This document shows, piece after piece, positions 18,012 through 27,011 of a DNA stretch of 64,000 bases. Origin of the DNA: Lutimonas halocynthiae (lineage in GTDB: Bacteria; Bacteroidota; Bacteroidia; Flavobacteriales; Flavobacteriaceae). The position numbers were made by a program, and so were the translations under genes. The stretch spans positions 558,001 to 622,000 of the forward strand of contig NZ_JAUFQO010000016.1 in the NCBI RefSeq assembly GCF_030409835.1, in the 5' to 3' direction. The notes below the pieces were generated by a model. The model saw nothing but the letters and a program-made list of their open reading frames with translations. It was not told the DNA's origin and did not search any database. Positions within the stretch are counted from its first letter, which is position 1. Every line of letters starts with the position of its first letter.

Positions 18012-18455
18012 ATGATGATTCTCAATTTGCCAAAGTATTCCTTTCGGATCAAAAATAAAGAAAATAAGCTTTATATTTTTGACCGAGTTAGAAAAAAAGA
18101 CATCGTTCTTACTGATGAAGAATGGGTAAGGCAAAACATTGTATCATATCTTCATGAACAAAAGAATTATCCCCTTTCTTTAATGGCTATTGAAAAGCAA
18201 TGCATCGTAAACAATACGGTAAAAAGAACCGATATTCTTATTTTTGACAAGACCGGCTCGCCAAATATTATTGTAGAATGCAAAGCGACTCATATAAAAA
18301 TCAATCAAGATACTTTTGATCAAATAGCCAGATACAATATGAAACTCAATGCTACTTATTTAATTGTTACCAATGGCCTGGATCATTTCTATTGTCAAAT
18401 GAACCACGAAGAAAAGAAATATACCTTTTTAAAAGAAATTCCAAATTATTCTTAA
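18012..18455 (+). CDS. Orphan PD-(D/E)XK nuclease-like protein (HsdR N-terminal type)
   Basis: A 147-residue protein resembling the N-terminal nuclease domain of type I restriction HsdR subunits, but without helicase or specificity genes nearby. Seen: a PD-(D/E)XK-like core with Asp74 (KRTDILIFD) and Glu89-Cys90-Lys91 (IIVECKATH), followed by a helix with DQIARYN and a strand with YLIVTNGL, the order of the core fold. A short N-terminal region (1-45) precedes it. It starts at ATG 18012 (or the next codon, also ATG). It is divergent from holA. Whether it cuts DNA or has a replication or repair role with the clamp loader is unknown. Fold call is good, function open. Confidence 0.8.
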   Translation: MMILNLPKYSFRIKNKENKLYIFDRVRKKDIVLTDEEWVRQNIVSYLHEQKNYPLSLMAIEKQCIVNNTVKRTDILIFDKTGSPNIIVECKATHIKINQDTFDQIARYNMKLNATYLIVTNGLDHFYCQMNHEEKKYTFLKEIPNYS

Positions 18456-18493
18456 AATTAAGGGCTTTTATAGTTTTGATTAGTGAAAAAAGC

Positions 18494-18501
18494 TATGTTT
18501 G
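18494..18501 (+). promoter_or_regulatory. Predicted -7 box (TATGTTTG) of the glycosyltransferase gene
   Basis: TATGTTTG fits TAnnTTTG and lies about 30 bases before the TTG start at 18532. A second match, TAGTTTTG (18471-18478), lies just upstream. Neither has a well-spaced -33 element. Confidence 0.35.
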
Positions 18502-18531
18502 CATTCTTTAAAATAATTATTTCTACCCACC

Positions 18532-19533
18532 TTGAAAATAGCAATTGTAATTTTAAACTGGAATGGCAGAGACTTGCTAGAAAAGTTTCTCCCTTCAGTT
18601 GTTGACTACAGTCTGGAGGATGCAGATGTTTATGTGGCGGATAATAATTCAAGTGATCAAAGCATTTCATTTCTTCAAAATAATTATCCCCAGGTTAAGA
18701 TTATTCAGAATAAAATCAATGGAGGTTATGCAAAAGGATATAATGATGCCTTAAAGCATATTGAAGCTGACATTTACGCTTTGGTAAACTCAGATATTGA
18801 AGTAACTCAAAATTGGCTTAAACCAATCAAATCGGCATTTGAACAAAATAATACTACCGCCGTAATTCAACCTAAATTACTTGACTTTAAAGACAGATCA
18901 AAATTTGAATATGCTGGCGCCGCAGGAGGTTTTGTAGATTTCATGGGCTACCCTTTTTGCAGAGGGCGGATTTTTATGGAATTAGAAAAAGACCAAGGAC
19001 AGTTCAACGATGTGGCAGATATTTTTTGGGCTTCAGGAGCCTGCTTTTTTATCAAGTCAGACATCTACCATGAGTTGGGTGGTTTCGATGAAGAATACTT
19101 TGCGCATCAGGAGGAAATCGATCTTTGCTGGAGAGTTCAAAACGAAGGGCATCATATCAAATACGTGGGGGCATCTGAAGTGTATCATGTTGGTGGTGCA
19201 ACATTGCAAGAGTCTAATCCACAGAAAACCTATCTCAATTTCAGAAACAGCCTTTTTACTATTGCCAAAAATGTACCGAAACGATACGTTTTTCTGGTGA
19301 TCTTTTTTAGATTGGTTCTCGATGCAGTAGCAGGCTTAAAATTCATCGTCGAATTAAGACCTATTCACACTTGGGCCATAATCAAAGCGCATTTGAGCTT
19401 TTACTGGCATGTCAGAAAAATGCTAAAAAAGAGAAGGGCTTTGTCTTTTAAACAAACCAATTATTTTTATTGTTTCAGCATCGTCTGGCAACATTTTATT
19501 CAAGGAAAAAAGAGATTTTCATTGATTAAATAA
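18532..19533 (+). CDS. Glycosyltransferase family 2 protein
   Basis: A 333-residue GT-A fold glycosyltransferase, probably acting on cell-surface polysaccharide or lipid-linked sugars at the inner membrane face. Seen: N-terminal IVILNWNGRDLLEKFLPS, VADNNSSDQS near 37, the DxD-like LVNSDIEV near 87-94, WASGACFFIKSDIYHELGGFDEEYFAHQEEIDLCWR (about 163-200), the conserved acceptor and catalytic region of rhamnosyltransferase-like GT2 enzymes, and a C-terminal hydrophobic segment (about 250-265). The start codon is TTG, giving MKIAIVILNWNG. No sugar nucleotide genes adjoin it, so donor and acceptor are unknown. Confidence 0.88.
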   Translation: MKIAIVILNWNGRDLLEKFLPSVVDYSLEDADVYVADNNSSDQSISFLQNNYPQVKIIQNKINGGYAKGYNDALKHIEADIYALVNSDIEVTQNWLKPIKSAFEQNNTTAVIQPKLLDFKDRSKFEYAGAAGGFVDFMGYPFCRGRIFMELEKDQGQFNDVADIFWASGACFFIKSDIYHELGGFDEEYFAHQEEIDLCWRVQNEGHHIKYVGASEVYHVGGATLQESNPQKTYLNFRNSLFTIAKNVPKRYVFLVIFFRLVLDAVAGLKFIVELRPIHTWAIIKAHLSFYWHVRKMLKKRRALSFKQTNYFYCFSIVWQHFIQGKKRFSLIK

Positions 19534-19719
19534 TCTCTCCCATTACAATTTATCTATCCAATTAGGCTTTTTTATTAATTTTCCTATATTTGACTGCATT
19601 GCAATCTATTGATATTCTTATATATTCTATTAATTGGAACTGAAATAGGTCTAATAAAAATTGATATGTCGAGCTTTCAATTGATAATGTATGCAATGTT
19701 AATACATGAATAAATTGTT

Positions 19720-21183
19720 ATGAAAATAAATTTTAAAACCAATTTTATTGTAATGGGCTGCCTTTTATTAATTTGCAGTTGTTTCTGGGCCTGCTCTTCG
19801 GAGCCTAAAAAGAAACAGATCATTTCAACCGTTGCCAAGATTCCGGATCCCATAAATTATGACCTGGATAGCATCGTAAATTCTGGTGTTCTCAGGGTAA
19901 TTACCACCTACTCGCCTACTGGCTATTTTCTGTATAAAGGAGAAACAATGGGGTTTGAGTATGAAATGTTCAAAAGACTTGCTGACCACCTTGATATAAG
20001 CCTTGAAATTGTTCTTGCCAAGAATGTAGATTCTGTCATTTCTATGCTCAACAGAGGCGAAGGAGATATTATCGCCTTGGGTTATACCATTACATCAGAT
20101 CGGAAAGAAGATGTAAGTTTTACGGATCCTTATATGATTACCCATCAGTCTTTAATTCAAAAGAAACCAGATAACTGGAGAAAAATGACGCGAGACAACA
20201 TTAAGGATGCCATGGCTACTGACATCATTGACCTGATTAATGATACGGTTTCAGTAAGACAGAATTCTTCTTATTATTTAAGACTGAAAGAACTGACCAA
20301 CGAATTAGGAGATAGCATTTATATTGATGTACTTCCTGGTGAAACGTCAGATGAACAAATTATAAAAATGGTTTCTGAAGGCGAGATAAAATATTCGATA
20401 ATTGACAACCACAAGGCATCGATACATAAGAGCTATTTCCCAAACATTGACACAGACACTCCTGTGAGTTTATCTCAACGAATTGCCTGGGCTGTGCGAA
20501 AAACCTCTCCTGATTTACTTGCTATCATCAATAAAGGTTTAATCGCAATAAAGAGCAAGCCCGATTATAATATGATCTATGAAAAATACTTTGAAAATAA
20601 AAGGCAGTTTCACAAAAGGTTAGATAGTGAATATTATACCGGTACAACAGGTAAATTCAGCAAGTATGATGAAATGGTGAAAAAATATTCCGCTGAATTA
20701 GGTTGGGACTGGATCCTGGTCAAATCCTTGATTTACCAGGAGTCTATGTTCAACCCTGGAAATAAATCATGGGTAGGTGCCAGTGGCTTAATGCAGCTTA
20801 TGCCTGCTACAGCTAAAGAAATGGGAGTCTCTAATATTCATGATCCGGAACAGAACATCAAAGCAGGAAGTAAGTACCTGGCTAGAATGCATTCTTACTG
20901 GGACCAAATCCCTGACTCTGTCCAAAGAATAAAGTTCGCAATGGCCTCTTATAATTGTGGTTATGGTCATATTAAAGATGCACAGAATCTGGCAATCAAA
21001 TACGGAAAAGATTCTTTGGTCTGGGACGAAGGCGTTGATTATTACGTATTAAACCTTTCCAAAGAGAAGTTTTATAATGACCCTGTAGTTACCTATGGCT
21101 ATGCTCGTGGTTATGAACCTTATGAATATGTCAAAGATATCTTTGAAAGGTATAAAAATTACAAGACCTTCGCCAACCAATAA
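19720..21183 (+). CDS. mltF: MltF-like lytic transglycosylase with solute-binding domain
   Basis: A 487-residue envelope lipoprotein. Its signal is Cys-rich with lipidation at Cys21 or Cys25 (ICSC-FWAC-SSE). Residues about 50-300 are a family 3 solute-binding-like domain (GVLRVITTYSP, EMFKRLADHL, SFTDPYM), and residues about 325-460 are an SLT domain with the catalytic Glu in SLIYQESMFNP and the conserved GASGLMQLMPATAKEMG and ASYNCGYGH segments. It cleaves peptidoglycan glycan strands; in known MltF the binding domain senses wall fragments and regulates activity. The start is ATG, and the gene is followed 17 bases later by the TRIC-type channel gene. Confidence 0.9.
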   Translation: MKINFKTNFIVMGCLLLICSCFWACSSEPKKKQIISTVAKIPDPINYDLDSIVNSGVLRVITTYSPTGYFLYKGETMGFEYEMFKRLADHLDISLEIVLAKNVDSVISMLNRGEGDIIALGYTITSDRKEDVSFTDPYMITHQSLIQKKPDNWRKMTRDNIKDAMATDIIDLINDTVSVRQNSSYYLRLKELTNELGDSIYIDVLPGETSDEQIIKMVSEGEIKYSIIDNHKASIHKSYFPNIDTDTPVSLSQRIAWAVRKTSPDLLAIINKGLIAIKSKPDYNMIYEKYFENKRQFHKRLDSEYYTGTTGKFSKYDEMVKKYSAELGWDWILVKSLIYQESMFNPGNKSWVGASGLMQLMPATAKEMGVSNIHDPEQNIKAGSKYLARMHSYWDQIPDSVQRIKFAMASYNCGYGHIKDAQNLAIKYGKDSLVWDEGVDYYVLNLSKEKFYNDPVVTYGYARGYEPYEYVKDIFERYKNYKTFANQ

Positions 21184-21200
21184 TCATTTAAGTATTTTTC

Positions 21201-21815
21201 ATGAGCATCTTTGACTTTCTTGATCTCTTAGGAACTGCGGCATTTGCCATCTCTGGTGCCTTGTTCGCCATTAAAAAAAGAATGGACACCTTTGGTGTCT
21301 TAATCATAGCATTTGTTACTGCAGTAGGTGGAGGAACCTTACGGGATATTTTAATCGGAGCCGATAGCATAACCTGGATGAGAGATCTCAATTACAGTTA
21401 TGTGATTTTAACCGCTGTCATTCTGGCCATCATATTCAGAAAAAAAATAGGCTACCTCAGTAAGTCATTGTTTTTATTTGACACAATAGGATTAGGAATC
21501 TTCACCATAATTGGAACAGAAATAGGCATACAAAACGACTTCCATCCTATTATCTGCGTTGCCTTAGGAACAATCACCGCTACCTTTGGTGGTGTTATTA
21601 GAGATACACTTAGTAATGAAATACCCTTGATATTCCAAAAGGAAATATACGCAACCGCATGTATAATTGGAGCTGTTACTTATCTGATCTTAGATAGATT
21701 TCAAATCGATCAAGACCTGATCCATATTTTAACCACGCTTATGGTGATTACCGTAAGATTAATAGCCGTGAAATTTAAACTCAAACTCCCTACTTTTTAT
21801 AGTAGTGAAGTTTAA
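21201..21815 (+). CDS. Trimeric intracellular cation (TRIC) channel family membrane protein (YicG/UPF0126)
   Basis: A 204-residue inner membrane protein with about seven predicted helices, built from two repeats. Each repeat carries the glycine-rich family motif: FVTAVGGGTLRDILIG (about 33-48) and ATFGGVIRDTLSNEIP (about 129-144). Bacterial TRIC-type homologs conduct monovalent cations; the role here is inferred from family. The start is ATG. Its stop codon overlaps the stop of the convergent transketolase gene by 4 bases. Confidence 0.88.
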   Translation: MSIFDFLDLLGTAAFAISGALFAIKKRMDTFGVLIIAFVTAVGGGTLRDILIGADSITWMRDLNYSYVILTAVILAIIFRKKIGYLSKSLFLFDTIGLGIFTIIGTEIGIQNDFHPIICVALGTITATFGGVIRDTLSNEIPLIFQKEIYATACIIGAVTYLILDRFQIDQDLIHILTTLMVITVRLIAVKFKLKLPTFYSSEV

Positions 21816-22663
21816 TAGTCCCCTAAAGTTTCAGGGTTTTGAGCAAGTGCGCTTTCTAATTGTTCCGGATTGGGAGCTTTACCATGCCAGGCATGCGTAC
21901 CCATCATAAAGTCTACACCATTACCCATTTCAGTATGCATAAGGATACAAACTGGTTTTCCTTTTCCTGTTTCCCTTTTAGCTTCTTTCAATCCTGCTAT
22001 AATACTCTCTAGATCATTACCATTAACAACCTCAAGTACTTTCCAGCCAAAAGCTTCAAACTTATCTCTAAGATTACCAAGTGGCATAACATCATCTGTG
22101 GCGCCGTCAATTTGTTTTAAATTGTAATCAATGGTAGCAATCAAATTATCAACCTTCTTACCAGCAGCATACATAGCAGCTTCCCACACCTGACCTTCCT
22201 GCAACTCACCATCGCCGTGTAATGTGTAAACCAAATGTTTGTCGCCATCAAGTTTCTTAGCATTTGCAGCACCTAAAGCTACAGATAGTCCTTGCCCTAA
22301 TGATCCGGCAGACATTCTTATTCCAGGTAAACCTTCATGGGTAGTTGGATGACCTTGTAAACGCGTATTAATTTTTCTGAAAGTTGCTAATTCTGAAACT
22401 GGGAAAAAGCCACTTCTTGCTAACACACTGTATAATACCGGAGATATATGGCCATTTGACAAAAAGAAGAGATCCTCATTCGTGCCGTCCATATTGAATT
22501 CTGAAGAATAGTCCATCACTTCTTGATACAAAGCAGTCATAAATTCTGTACAACCCAATGATCCTCCAGGGTGCCCTGAATTTACTGCGCTCACCATTCT
22601 AACAATATCTCTTCTAACTTGAGTAGAAAAATCTTTTAATTCATTAATTGTAGGCATCTCCAT
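21812..22663 (-). CDS. tkt: Transketolase, N-terminal (thiamine diphosphate-binding) subunit
   Basis: N-terminal half of a split transketolase (pentose phosphate pathway and sugar interconversion). 283 residues. Seen: VNSGHPGGSLGCTEFM near 27-42, the pyrophosphate and Mg motif GDGELQEGQVWEAAMYAA (about 150-167), and the matching Asn in TIDYN. The C-terminal half is the separate gene at 32697-33650 on the opposite strand; in split transketolases the pair is usually adjacent, so this separation is odd. It starts at ATG 22663 (or the ATG two codons later). A TATTTTTG box precedes it. It is convergent with the TRIC gene, with overlapping stops. Confidence 0.93.
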   Translation of the reverse strand: MEMPTINELKDFSTQVRRDIVRMVSAVNSGHPGGSLGCTEFMTALYQEVMDYSSEFNMDGTNEDLFFLSNGHISPVLYSVLARSGFFPVSELATFRKINTRLQGHPTTHEGLPGIRMSAGSLGQGLSVALGAANAKKLDGDKHLVYTLHGDGELQEGQVWEAAMYAAGKKVDNLIATIDYNLKQIDGATDDVMPLGNLRDKFEAFGWKVLEVVNGNDLESIIAGLKEAKRETGKGKPVCILMHTEMGNGVDFMMGTHAWHGKAPNPEQLESALAQNPETLGDY

Positions 22664-22677
22664 GTGTTTTAGGTTCG

Positions 22678-22685
22678 CAAAAATA
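22678..22685 (-). promoter_or_regulatory. Predicted -7 box (TATTTTTG) of the transketolase N-terminal gene
   Basis: A minus-strand TATTTTTG fits TAnnTTTG and ends 15 bases before the ATG, so the mRNA leader would be about 10 bases. No well-spaced -33 element. Confidence 0.4.
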
Positions 22686-22928
22686 CTAAACTCAAATCAA
22701 TATTTTTATCAATTGAATAATTATTTATAAGTTATGTTTCAAGCTAGAATATAATGCTAAACAATAGCCTAAATTGTATCCCGATAATTCCTCCAAATTC
22801 CCTATCCGCCAGGCAAAAATTGAATTAAAAAATAGGAGCTCGTAATGAAGGAGTTTATTCTGCGACTCATTGACCATAATTTAAAATATGTTTAACAATT
22901 GAACCAAAGAAAGTTAAACTGAAAAACA

Positions 22929-22936
22929 TACATTTG
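22929..22936 (+). promoter_or_regulatory. Predicted -7 box (TACATTTG) of the TlpA-like gene
   Basis: TACATTTG fits TAnnTTTG, 20 bases before the ATG at 22957. The nearest upstream TTG (22899-22901) is 27 bases away, longer than typical. Confidence 0.4.
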
Positions 22937-22956
22937 TACGCTAAAAAAAACATAAA

Positions 22957-23970
22957 ATGAAGAAAGTTATCATGCTACTAGTGGCGATCAGCCTTTTCGC
23001 CTGTAGTGAAGAATCAAATAAAACTTATGTAACGTTACAAGGAAACATAAATAATTCAGATTTAGACAGTATCCTGATTTTAGGTAAAGATTTTAAAAAG
23101 ACTATTCAAGTCAATGAAGACGGGTCTTTTAAAGATACCTTAAAAGTTGTGGATGGTTTTCATGGTATTACTGATGGGAAGAAACAAGGTTTTTTATATT
23201 TAAAAAACGGGTATGACATGGAAGTTGAGATTGACATGGAGAAATTTCCGGAATCAGTTGTATATGAAGGTCAAGGATCAATCACCAACAACTACCTGGT
23301 TAAAAAAATTCAATTCATAAAGGATGAAAAATTAACAGATTATGCGGCATTTTTCTCTTTAGAAAAAGATGAGTTCGACAGCAAGTTAATTGCATTGAGA
23401 ACAAGATTAGATGATATGTTAAATAGTACCGAGGGTCTAGATGAAGAAGTCATCAAAATAGAAAAGGAGTCAACTGATAAACTAATCAATTTCTTTGAAT
23501 CAAATTATGAAAACGAACATGCAAACTATGTTGGTTTAAACGTAGGTGACCCTTCTCCAAAATTTAATTACCCAGATCAAAATGGAAATAACGTATCATT
23601 AGATGATTTGAAAGGAAAATATGTATATGTTGATGTATGGGCTACATGGTGTGGGCCTTGCAAAAAAGAAATTCCGTTTTTAAAGGAAATGGATGAAGCA
23701 TATAAGGGAAAGAATATAGCATTCGTTAGTCTTTCTATTGACAAAATGGAGCACAAAGACAAATGGTTGAAAATGATCAAGGATGAAGATCTAGGAGGAA
23801 TTCAAATATTGGCTGACCAGGATTGGAACTCTGAATTTGTAACAGCTTATAATATTAAAGGTATTCCAAGGTTTATCTTAATTGACAAAGAAGGTAATAT
23901 TGTTAATTCTAATGCACCAAGACCTTCAGACCCAAATTTAAAAGAAGTTTTAAGCACACTTGCTTTATAA
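22957..23970 (+). CDS. TlpA-like thioredoxin-fold lipoprotein
   Basis: A 337-residue envelope thiol-disulfide oxidoreductase. It has a lipoprotein signal (LFAC, Cys16), an N-terminal beta-rich DUF4369-like domain (about 22-120), a helical linker, and a C-terminal AhpC/TSA-thioredoxin domain (about 192-337). The active site WCGPC is near residues 230-234, with cis-Pro in GIPRFILID. Such proteins keep periplasmic thiols reduced, for example in cytochrome c maturation; the partner here is unknown. The start is ATG. It is monocistronic with its own promoter box and terminator. Confidence 0.88.
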   Translation: MKKVIMLLVAISLFACSEESNKTYVTLQGNINNSDLDSILILGKDFKKTIQVNEDGSFKDTLKVVDGFHGITDGKKQGFLYLKNGYDMEVEIDMEKFPESVVYEGQGSITNNYLVKKIQFIKDEKLTDYAAFFSLEKDEFDSKLIALRTRLDDMLNSTEGLDEEVIKIEKESTDKLINFFESNYENEHANYVGLNVGDPSPKFNYPDQNGNNVSLDDLKGKYVYVDVWATWCGPCKKEIPFLKEMDEAYKGKNIAFVSLSIDKMEHKDKWLKMIKDEDLGGIQILADQDWNSEFVTAYNIKGIPRFILIDKEGNIVNSNAPRPSDPNLKEVLSTLAL

Positions 23971-23990
23971 AACGCTTTCATACATTAGAA

Positions 23991-24025
23991 AAAAAGCCTT
24001 TGAGAAATCAGAGGCTTTTTTTTGT
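23991..24025 (+). terminator. Rho-independent terminator after the TlpA-like gene
   Basis: Stem of AAAAAAGCCTTTGA (23991-24004) with 24009-24022, one T-G wobble, loop GAAA, and a run of eight T. It lies 20 bases beyond the stop codon. Confidence 0.85.
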
Positions 24026-24217
24026 GCATGATTATGAAAGAACACTGTAATCAGATTTTGCCTTTTCTTACTTTGTTTAAAAAATGAACCTTTTGACATA
24101 AAACAAGTCAAAAAGTCATCTAAAACCCTCAATTTCAGTCAAATTGACATCAGAATAAGCAAACTATGATCTTGGAACGTATTTTGACTAATGCATGTTA
24201 TACTTAAAACAAATATT

Positions 24218-26806
24218 ATGAATTTTAATAATTTCACTATAAAATCACAAGAAGCAGTGCAAAAGGCGCAACAAATTGCACAAGGCTTTAAGCATCAACA
24301 AATTGAAAATGCCCATATATTAAAGGCAATACTAGAAGTTGATGAAAATGTAACACCATTCATTCTAAAAAAACTAGGAGTGAATGTTGAACTGTTTAAT
24401 AGAACCTTAGATAATATTATCCAAAGTTTTCCTGTTGTTGAAGGAGGAGAATTAATGTTATCCAAGACAGCAAATAAAATGCTGATTGATTCGAGTAATA
24501 TTGCCAAAAAAATGAAGGATGAATATGTGTCCTTAGAGCATTTATTACTGGCTATATTAGACTCTAAAGGTGATACGACCCAATTGCTTAAAGACAATGG
24601 CGTCAATGAAAAAGACTTAAAGAGTACCATTGACGAATTGAGAAAAGGAAATAGAGTTACTTCACAAAGTGCTGAAGAGACCTACAATTCATTAAGCAAA
24701 TTTGCCAAAAACTTAAACCAACTTGCCAATGATGGAAAACTAGATCCGGTAATTGGACGAGACGAAGAAATCAGAAGGATTCTACAAATTCTTTCAAGAA
24801 GAACCAAAAACAATCCGATATTGATTGGTGAACCAGGAACTGGTAAAACAGCAATTGCTGAAGGATTGGCGCATCGAATTGTAAAAGGCGATGTTCCTGA
24901 GAACCTGCAAAATAAAGTTATTTACTCCCTTGATATGGGAGCCCTTATTGCTGGTGCTAAATACAAAGGGGAATTTGAAGAAAGGTTAAAATCTGTTATA
25001 AAAGAGGTTATTTCTTCAGATGGAGAAATTGTTCTTTTCATTGATGAAATCCACACCCTTGTGGGAGCTGGAGGAGGCGAAGGCGCAATGGATGCAGCGA
25101 ACATTCTTAAGCCAGCCTTGGCCAGAGGTGAACTAAGAGCAATTGGTGCCACTACCCTAGATGAATATCAAAAACATTTTGAAAAGGACAAGGCCCTTGA
25201 AAGACGGTTTCAAAAAGTAATTGTCAATGAACCTGATACTGAAAGTGCCATATCCATCCTAAGAGGAATCAAAGACAAATATGAAACGCATCATAAAGTA
25301 GAGATCAAAGACAGTGCGATCATTGCTGCTGTAGAATTGTCTCAACGTTATATATCAGATCGATTTTTACCTGATAAGGCGATTGACTTGATGGATGAAG
25401 CAGCTGCCAAGCTTAGAATGGAGATTAATTCGAAACCTGAGGAACTGGATGTTCTAGACCGAAAAGTGATGCAGTTAGAGATCGAAATCGAAGCTATAAA
25501 AAGGGAGAATGATACCAAAAAATTAAAATTCTTAAAAGAAGAACTTGCCAATTTTAAGGAGAAACGAAATGAGATCAATGCGAAATGGACCAGTGAAAAA
25601 GAGATCGTTGACAAGGTTCAGTCAACCAAAGAGCGAATTGAAAAATTTAAGCTTGAGGCTGAACGTGCAGAACGAGATGGTAATTATGGTCTTGTGGCTG
25701 AAATCAGATATGGTAAAATAAAAGATGAAGAAGAGAAACTTCTTGTATATCAAAAAGAGGTCGAAGCTAATTCAGAGAATTCTTTAATTAAAGAAGAAGT
25801 TACCAGCGAAGATATAGCCGAAGTTGTAGCGAAATGGACAGGCATTCCAGTACAAAGAATGTTGCAAAGTGATAAAGAAAAATTACTTGCTCTTGAAGAA
25901 GAGCTGCACAATAGAGTTATCGGCCAGAATGAAGCTATTGAGGCAGTTGCGGATGCAGTGAGAAGGTCAAGAGCTGGTTTACAAGATGCAAAAAAACCAA
26001 TAGGATCTTTCTTATTCTTGGGAACAACCGGAGTCGGTAAAACTGAATTGGCTAAGGCCCTGGCAGATTATCTTTTTGACGATGAATCGGCCATGACCAG
26101 AATTGACATGAGTGAATATCAAGAGAGACATGCGGTTAGCAGGCTAATTGGAGCACCTCCAGGGTATGTTGGTTATGAAGAAGGCGGACAACTCACTGAG
26201 GCGGTGAGAAGAAAGCCATACTCGGTAATTTTACTCGATGAAATAGAAAAAGCACACCCAGATACTTTCAATATTTTATTACAGGTATTAGATGAAGGTA
26301 GGTTGACTGATAATAAGGGGCGTGTTGCAGATTTCAGGAACAGTATCATTATCATGACCTCAAATATGGGAGCCCATATCATTCAAGAGAATTTTGAGAA
26401 TATTGATATGGCAGCAAGAGACGCGGTGATTGAAACAACAAAAATTGATGTTATTGGTTTACTTAAGAAAACCATTCGTCCAGAATTTTTGAACCGTATC
26501 GATGAAATTATCATGTTCACGCCGCTTAATCAAGAGGAAGTGACACAGATAGTTCGCTTACAGATTGATGCTTTATCTGATATGCTAAAAGAAAAGAGTA
26601 TAAACCTAAGTGCAACTGAAGATGCTATTTTTAGCTTGTCTAAGAAAGGGTTCAATCCACAATTCGGAGCAAGACCTATAAAGCGGGTAATTCAAAAGGA
26701 AGTGCTTAACAGTTTGTCGAAAGAAATATTAGCGGGTAAGATTATACCTCAAAGCAATATCCTGCTCGATGCTTTTGACGATGAGCTCGTCTTTAGAAAT
26801 AAATAA
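24218..26806 (+). CDS. clpB: ATP-dependent disaggregase ClpB
   Basis: Hsp100 chaperone that resolubilises aggregates with DnaK. 862 residues from the ATG at 24218 (MNFNNFTIKSQEAVQ, the family N-terminus). An in-frame ATG at 24191 adds nine unlike residues and is less likely. Seen: N-terminal double Clp-N repeat (1-145), AAA+ 1 with GEPGTGKT near 206 and Walker B LFIDEIHT, a coiled-coil middle domain (about 405-520, typical of ClpB rather than ClpA/C), AAA+ 2 with GTTGVGKT near 602 and VILLDEIEKAH, then the C-terminal domain. It is a single-gene unit ended by a strong hairpin. Confidence 0.96.
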   Translation: MNFNNFTIKSQEAVQKAQQIAQGFKHQQIENAHILKAILEVDENVTPFILKKLGVNVELFNRTLDNIIQSFPVVEGGELMLSKTANKMLIDSSNIAKKMKDEYVSLEHLLLAILDSKGDTTQLLKDNGVNEKDLKSTIDELRKGNRVTSQSAEETYNSLSKFAKNLNQLANDGKLDPVIGRDEEIRRILQILSRRTKNNPILIGEPGTGKTAIAEGLAHRIVKGDVPENLQNKVIYSLDMGALIAGAKYKGEFEERLKSVIKEVISSDGEIVLFIDEIHTLVGAGGGEGAMDAANILKPALARGELRAIGATTLDEYQKHFEKDKALERRFQKVIVNEPDTESAISILRGIKDKYETHHKVEIKDSAIIAAVELSQRYISDRFLPDKAIDLMDEAAAKLRMEINSKPEELDVLDRKVMQLEIEIEAIKRENDTKKLKFLKEELANFKEKRNEINAKWTSEKEIVDKVQSTKERIEKFKLEAERAERDGNYGLVAEIRYGKIKDEEEKLLVYQKEVEANSENSLIKEEVTSEDIAEVVAKWTGIPVQRMLQSDKEKLLALEEELHNRVIGQNEAIEAVADAVRRSRAGLQDAKKPIGSFLFLGTTGVGKTELAKALADYLFDDESAMTRIDMSEYQERHAVSRLIGAPPGYVGYEEGGQLTEAVRRKPYSVILLDEIEKAHPDTFNILLQVLDEGRLTDNKGRVADFRNSIIIMTSNMGAHIIQENFENIDMAARDAVIETTKIDVIGLLKKTIRPEFLNRIDEIIMFTPLNQEEVTQIVRLQIDALSDMLKEKSINLSATEDAIFSLSKKGFNPQFGARPIKRVIQKEVLNSLSKEILAGKIIPQSNILLDAFDDELVFRNK

Positions 26807-26823
26807 AATGATTTAAATAAAAC

Positions 26824-26853
26824 AAAAGGCCACTTTAGAAGTGGCCTTTTTTA
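26824..26853 (+). terminator. Rho-independent terminator after clpB
   Basis: A perfect 12-bp stem (26824-26835 with 26839-26850, core GGCCACTT/AAGTGGCC), loop TAG, followed by further T residues. It begins 17 bases after the stop. Confidence 0.9.
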
Positions 26854-26982
26854 TTATAAGCTCCTGAACCTAAGGAATCATTATTATTCTAAAGGATTAT
26901 TCTCTTTTTGGCAAATATTCAAATTCGAAATTGACAAGTCCGTAAATTTCATCTTAAAATAGTATTATCCTTGTATTCTTAT

Positions 26983-26990
26983 TAAATTTG
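26983..26990 (+). promoter_or_regulatory. Predicted -7 box (TAAATTTG) of ppc
   Basis: TAAATTTG fits TAnnTTTG and lies 21 bases before the ATG at 27012, which supports that ATG over the TTG codon (26988) that overlaps the box. Confidence 0.4.
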
Positions 26991-27011
26991 CATCAAATCT
27001 TGAGCATTATT

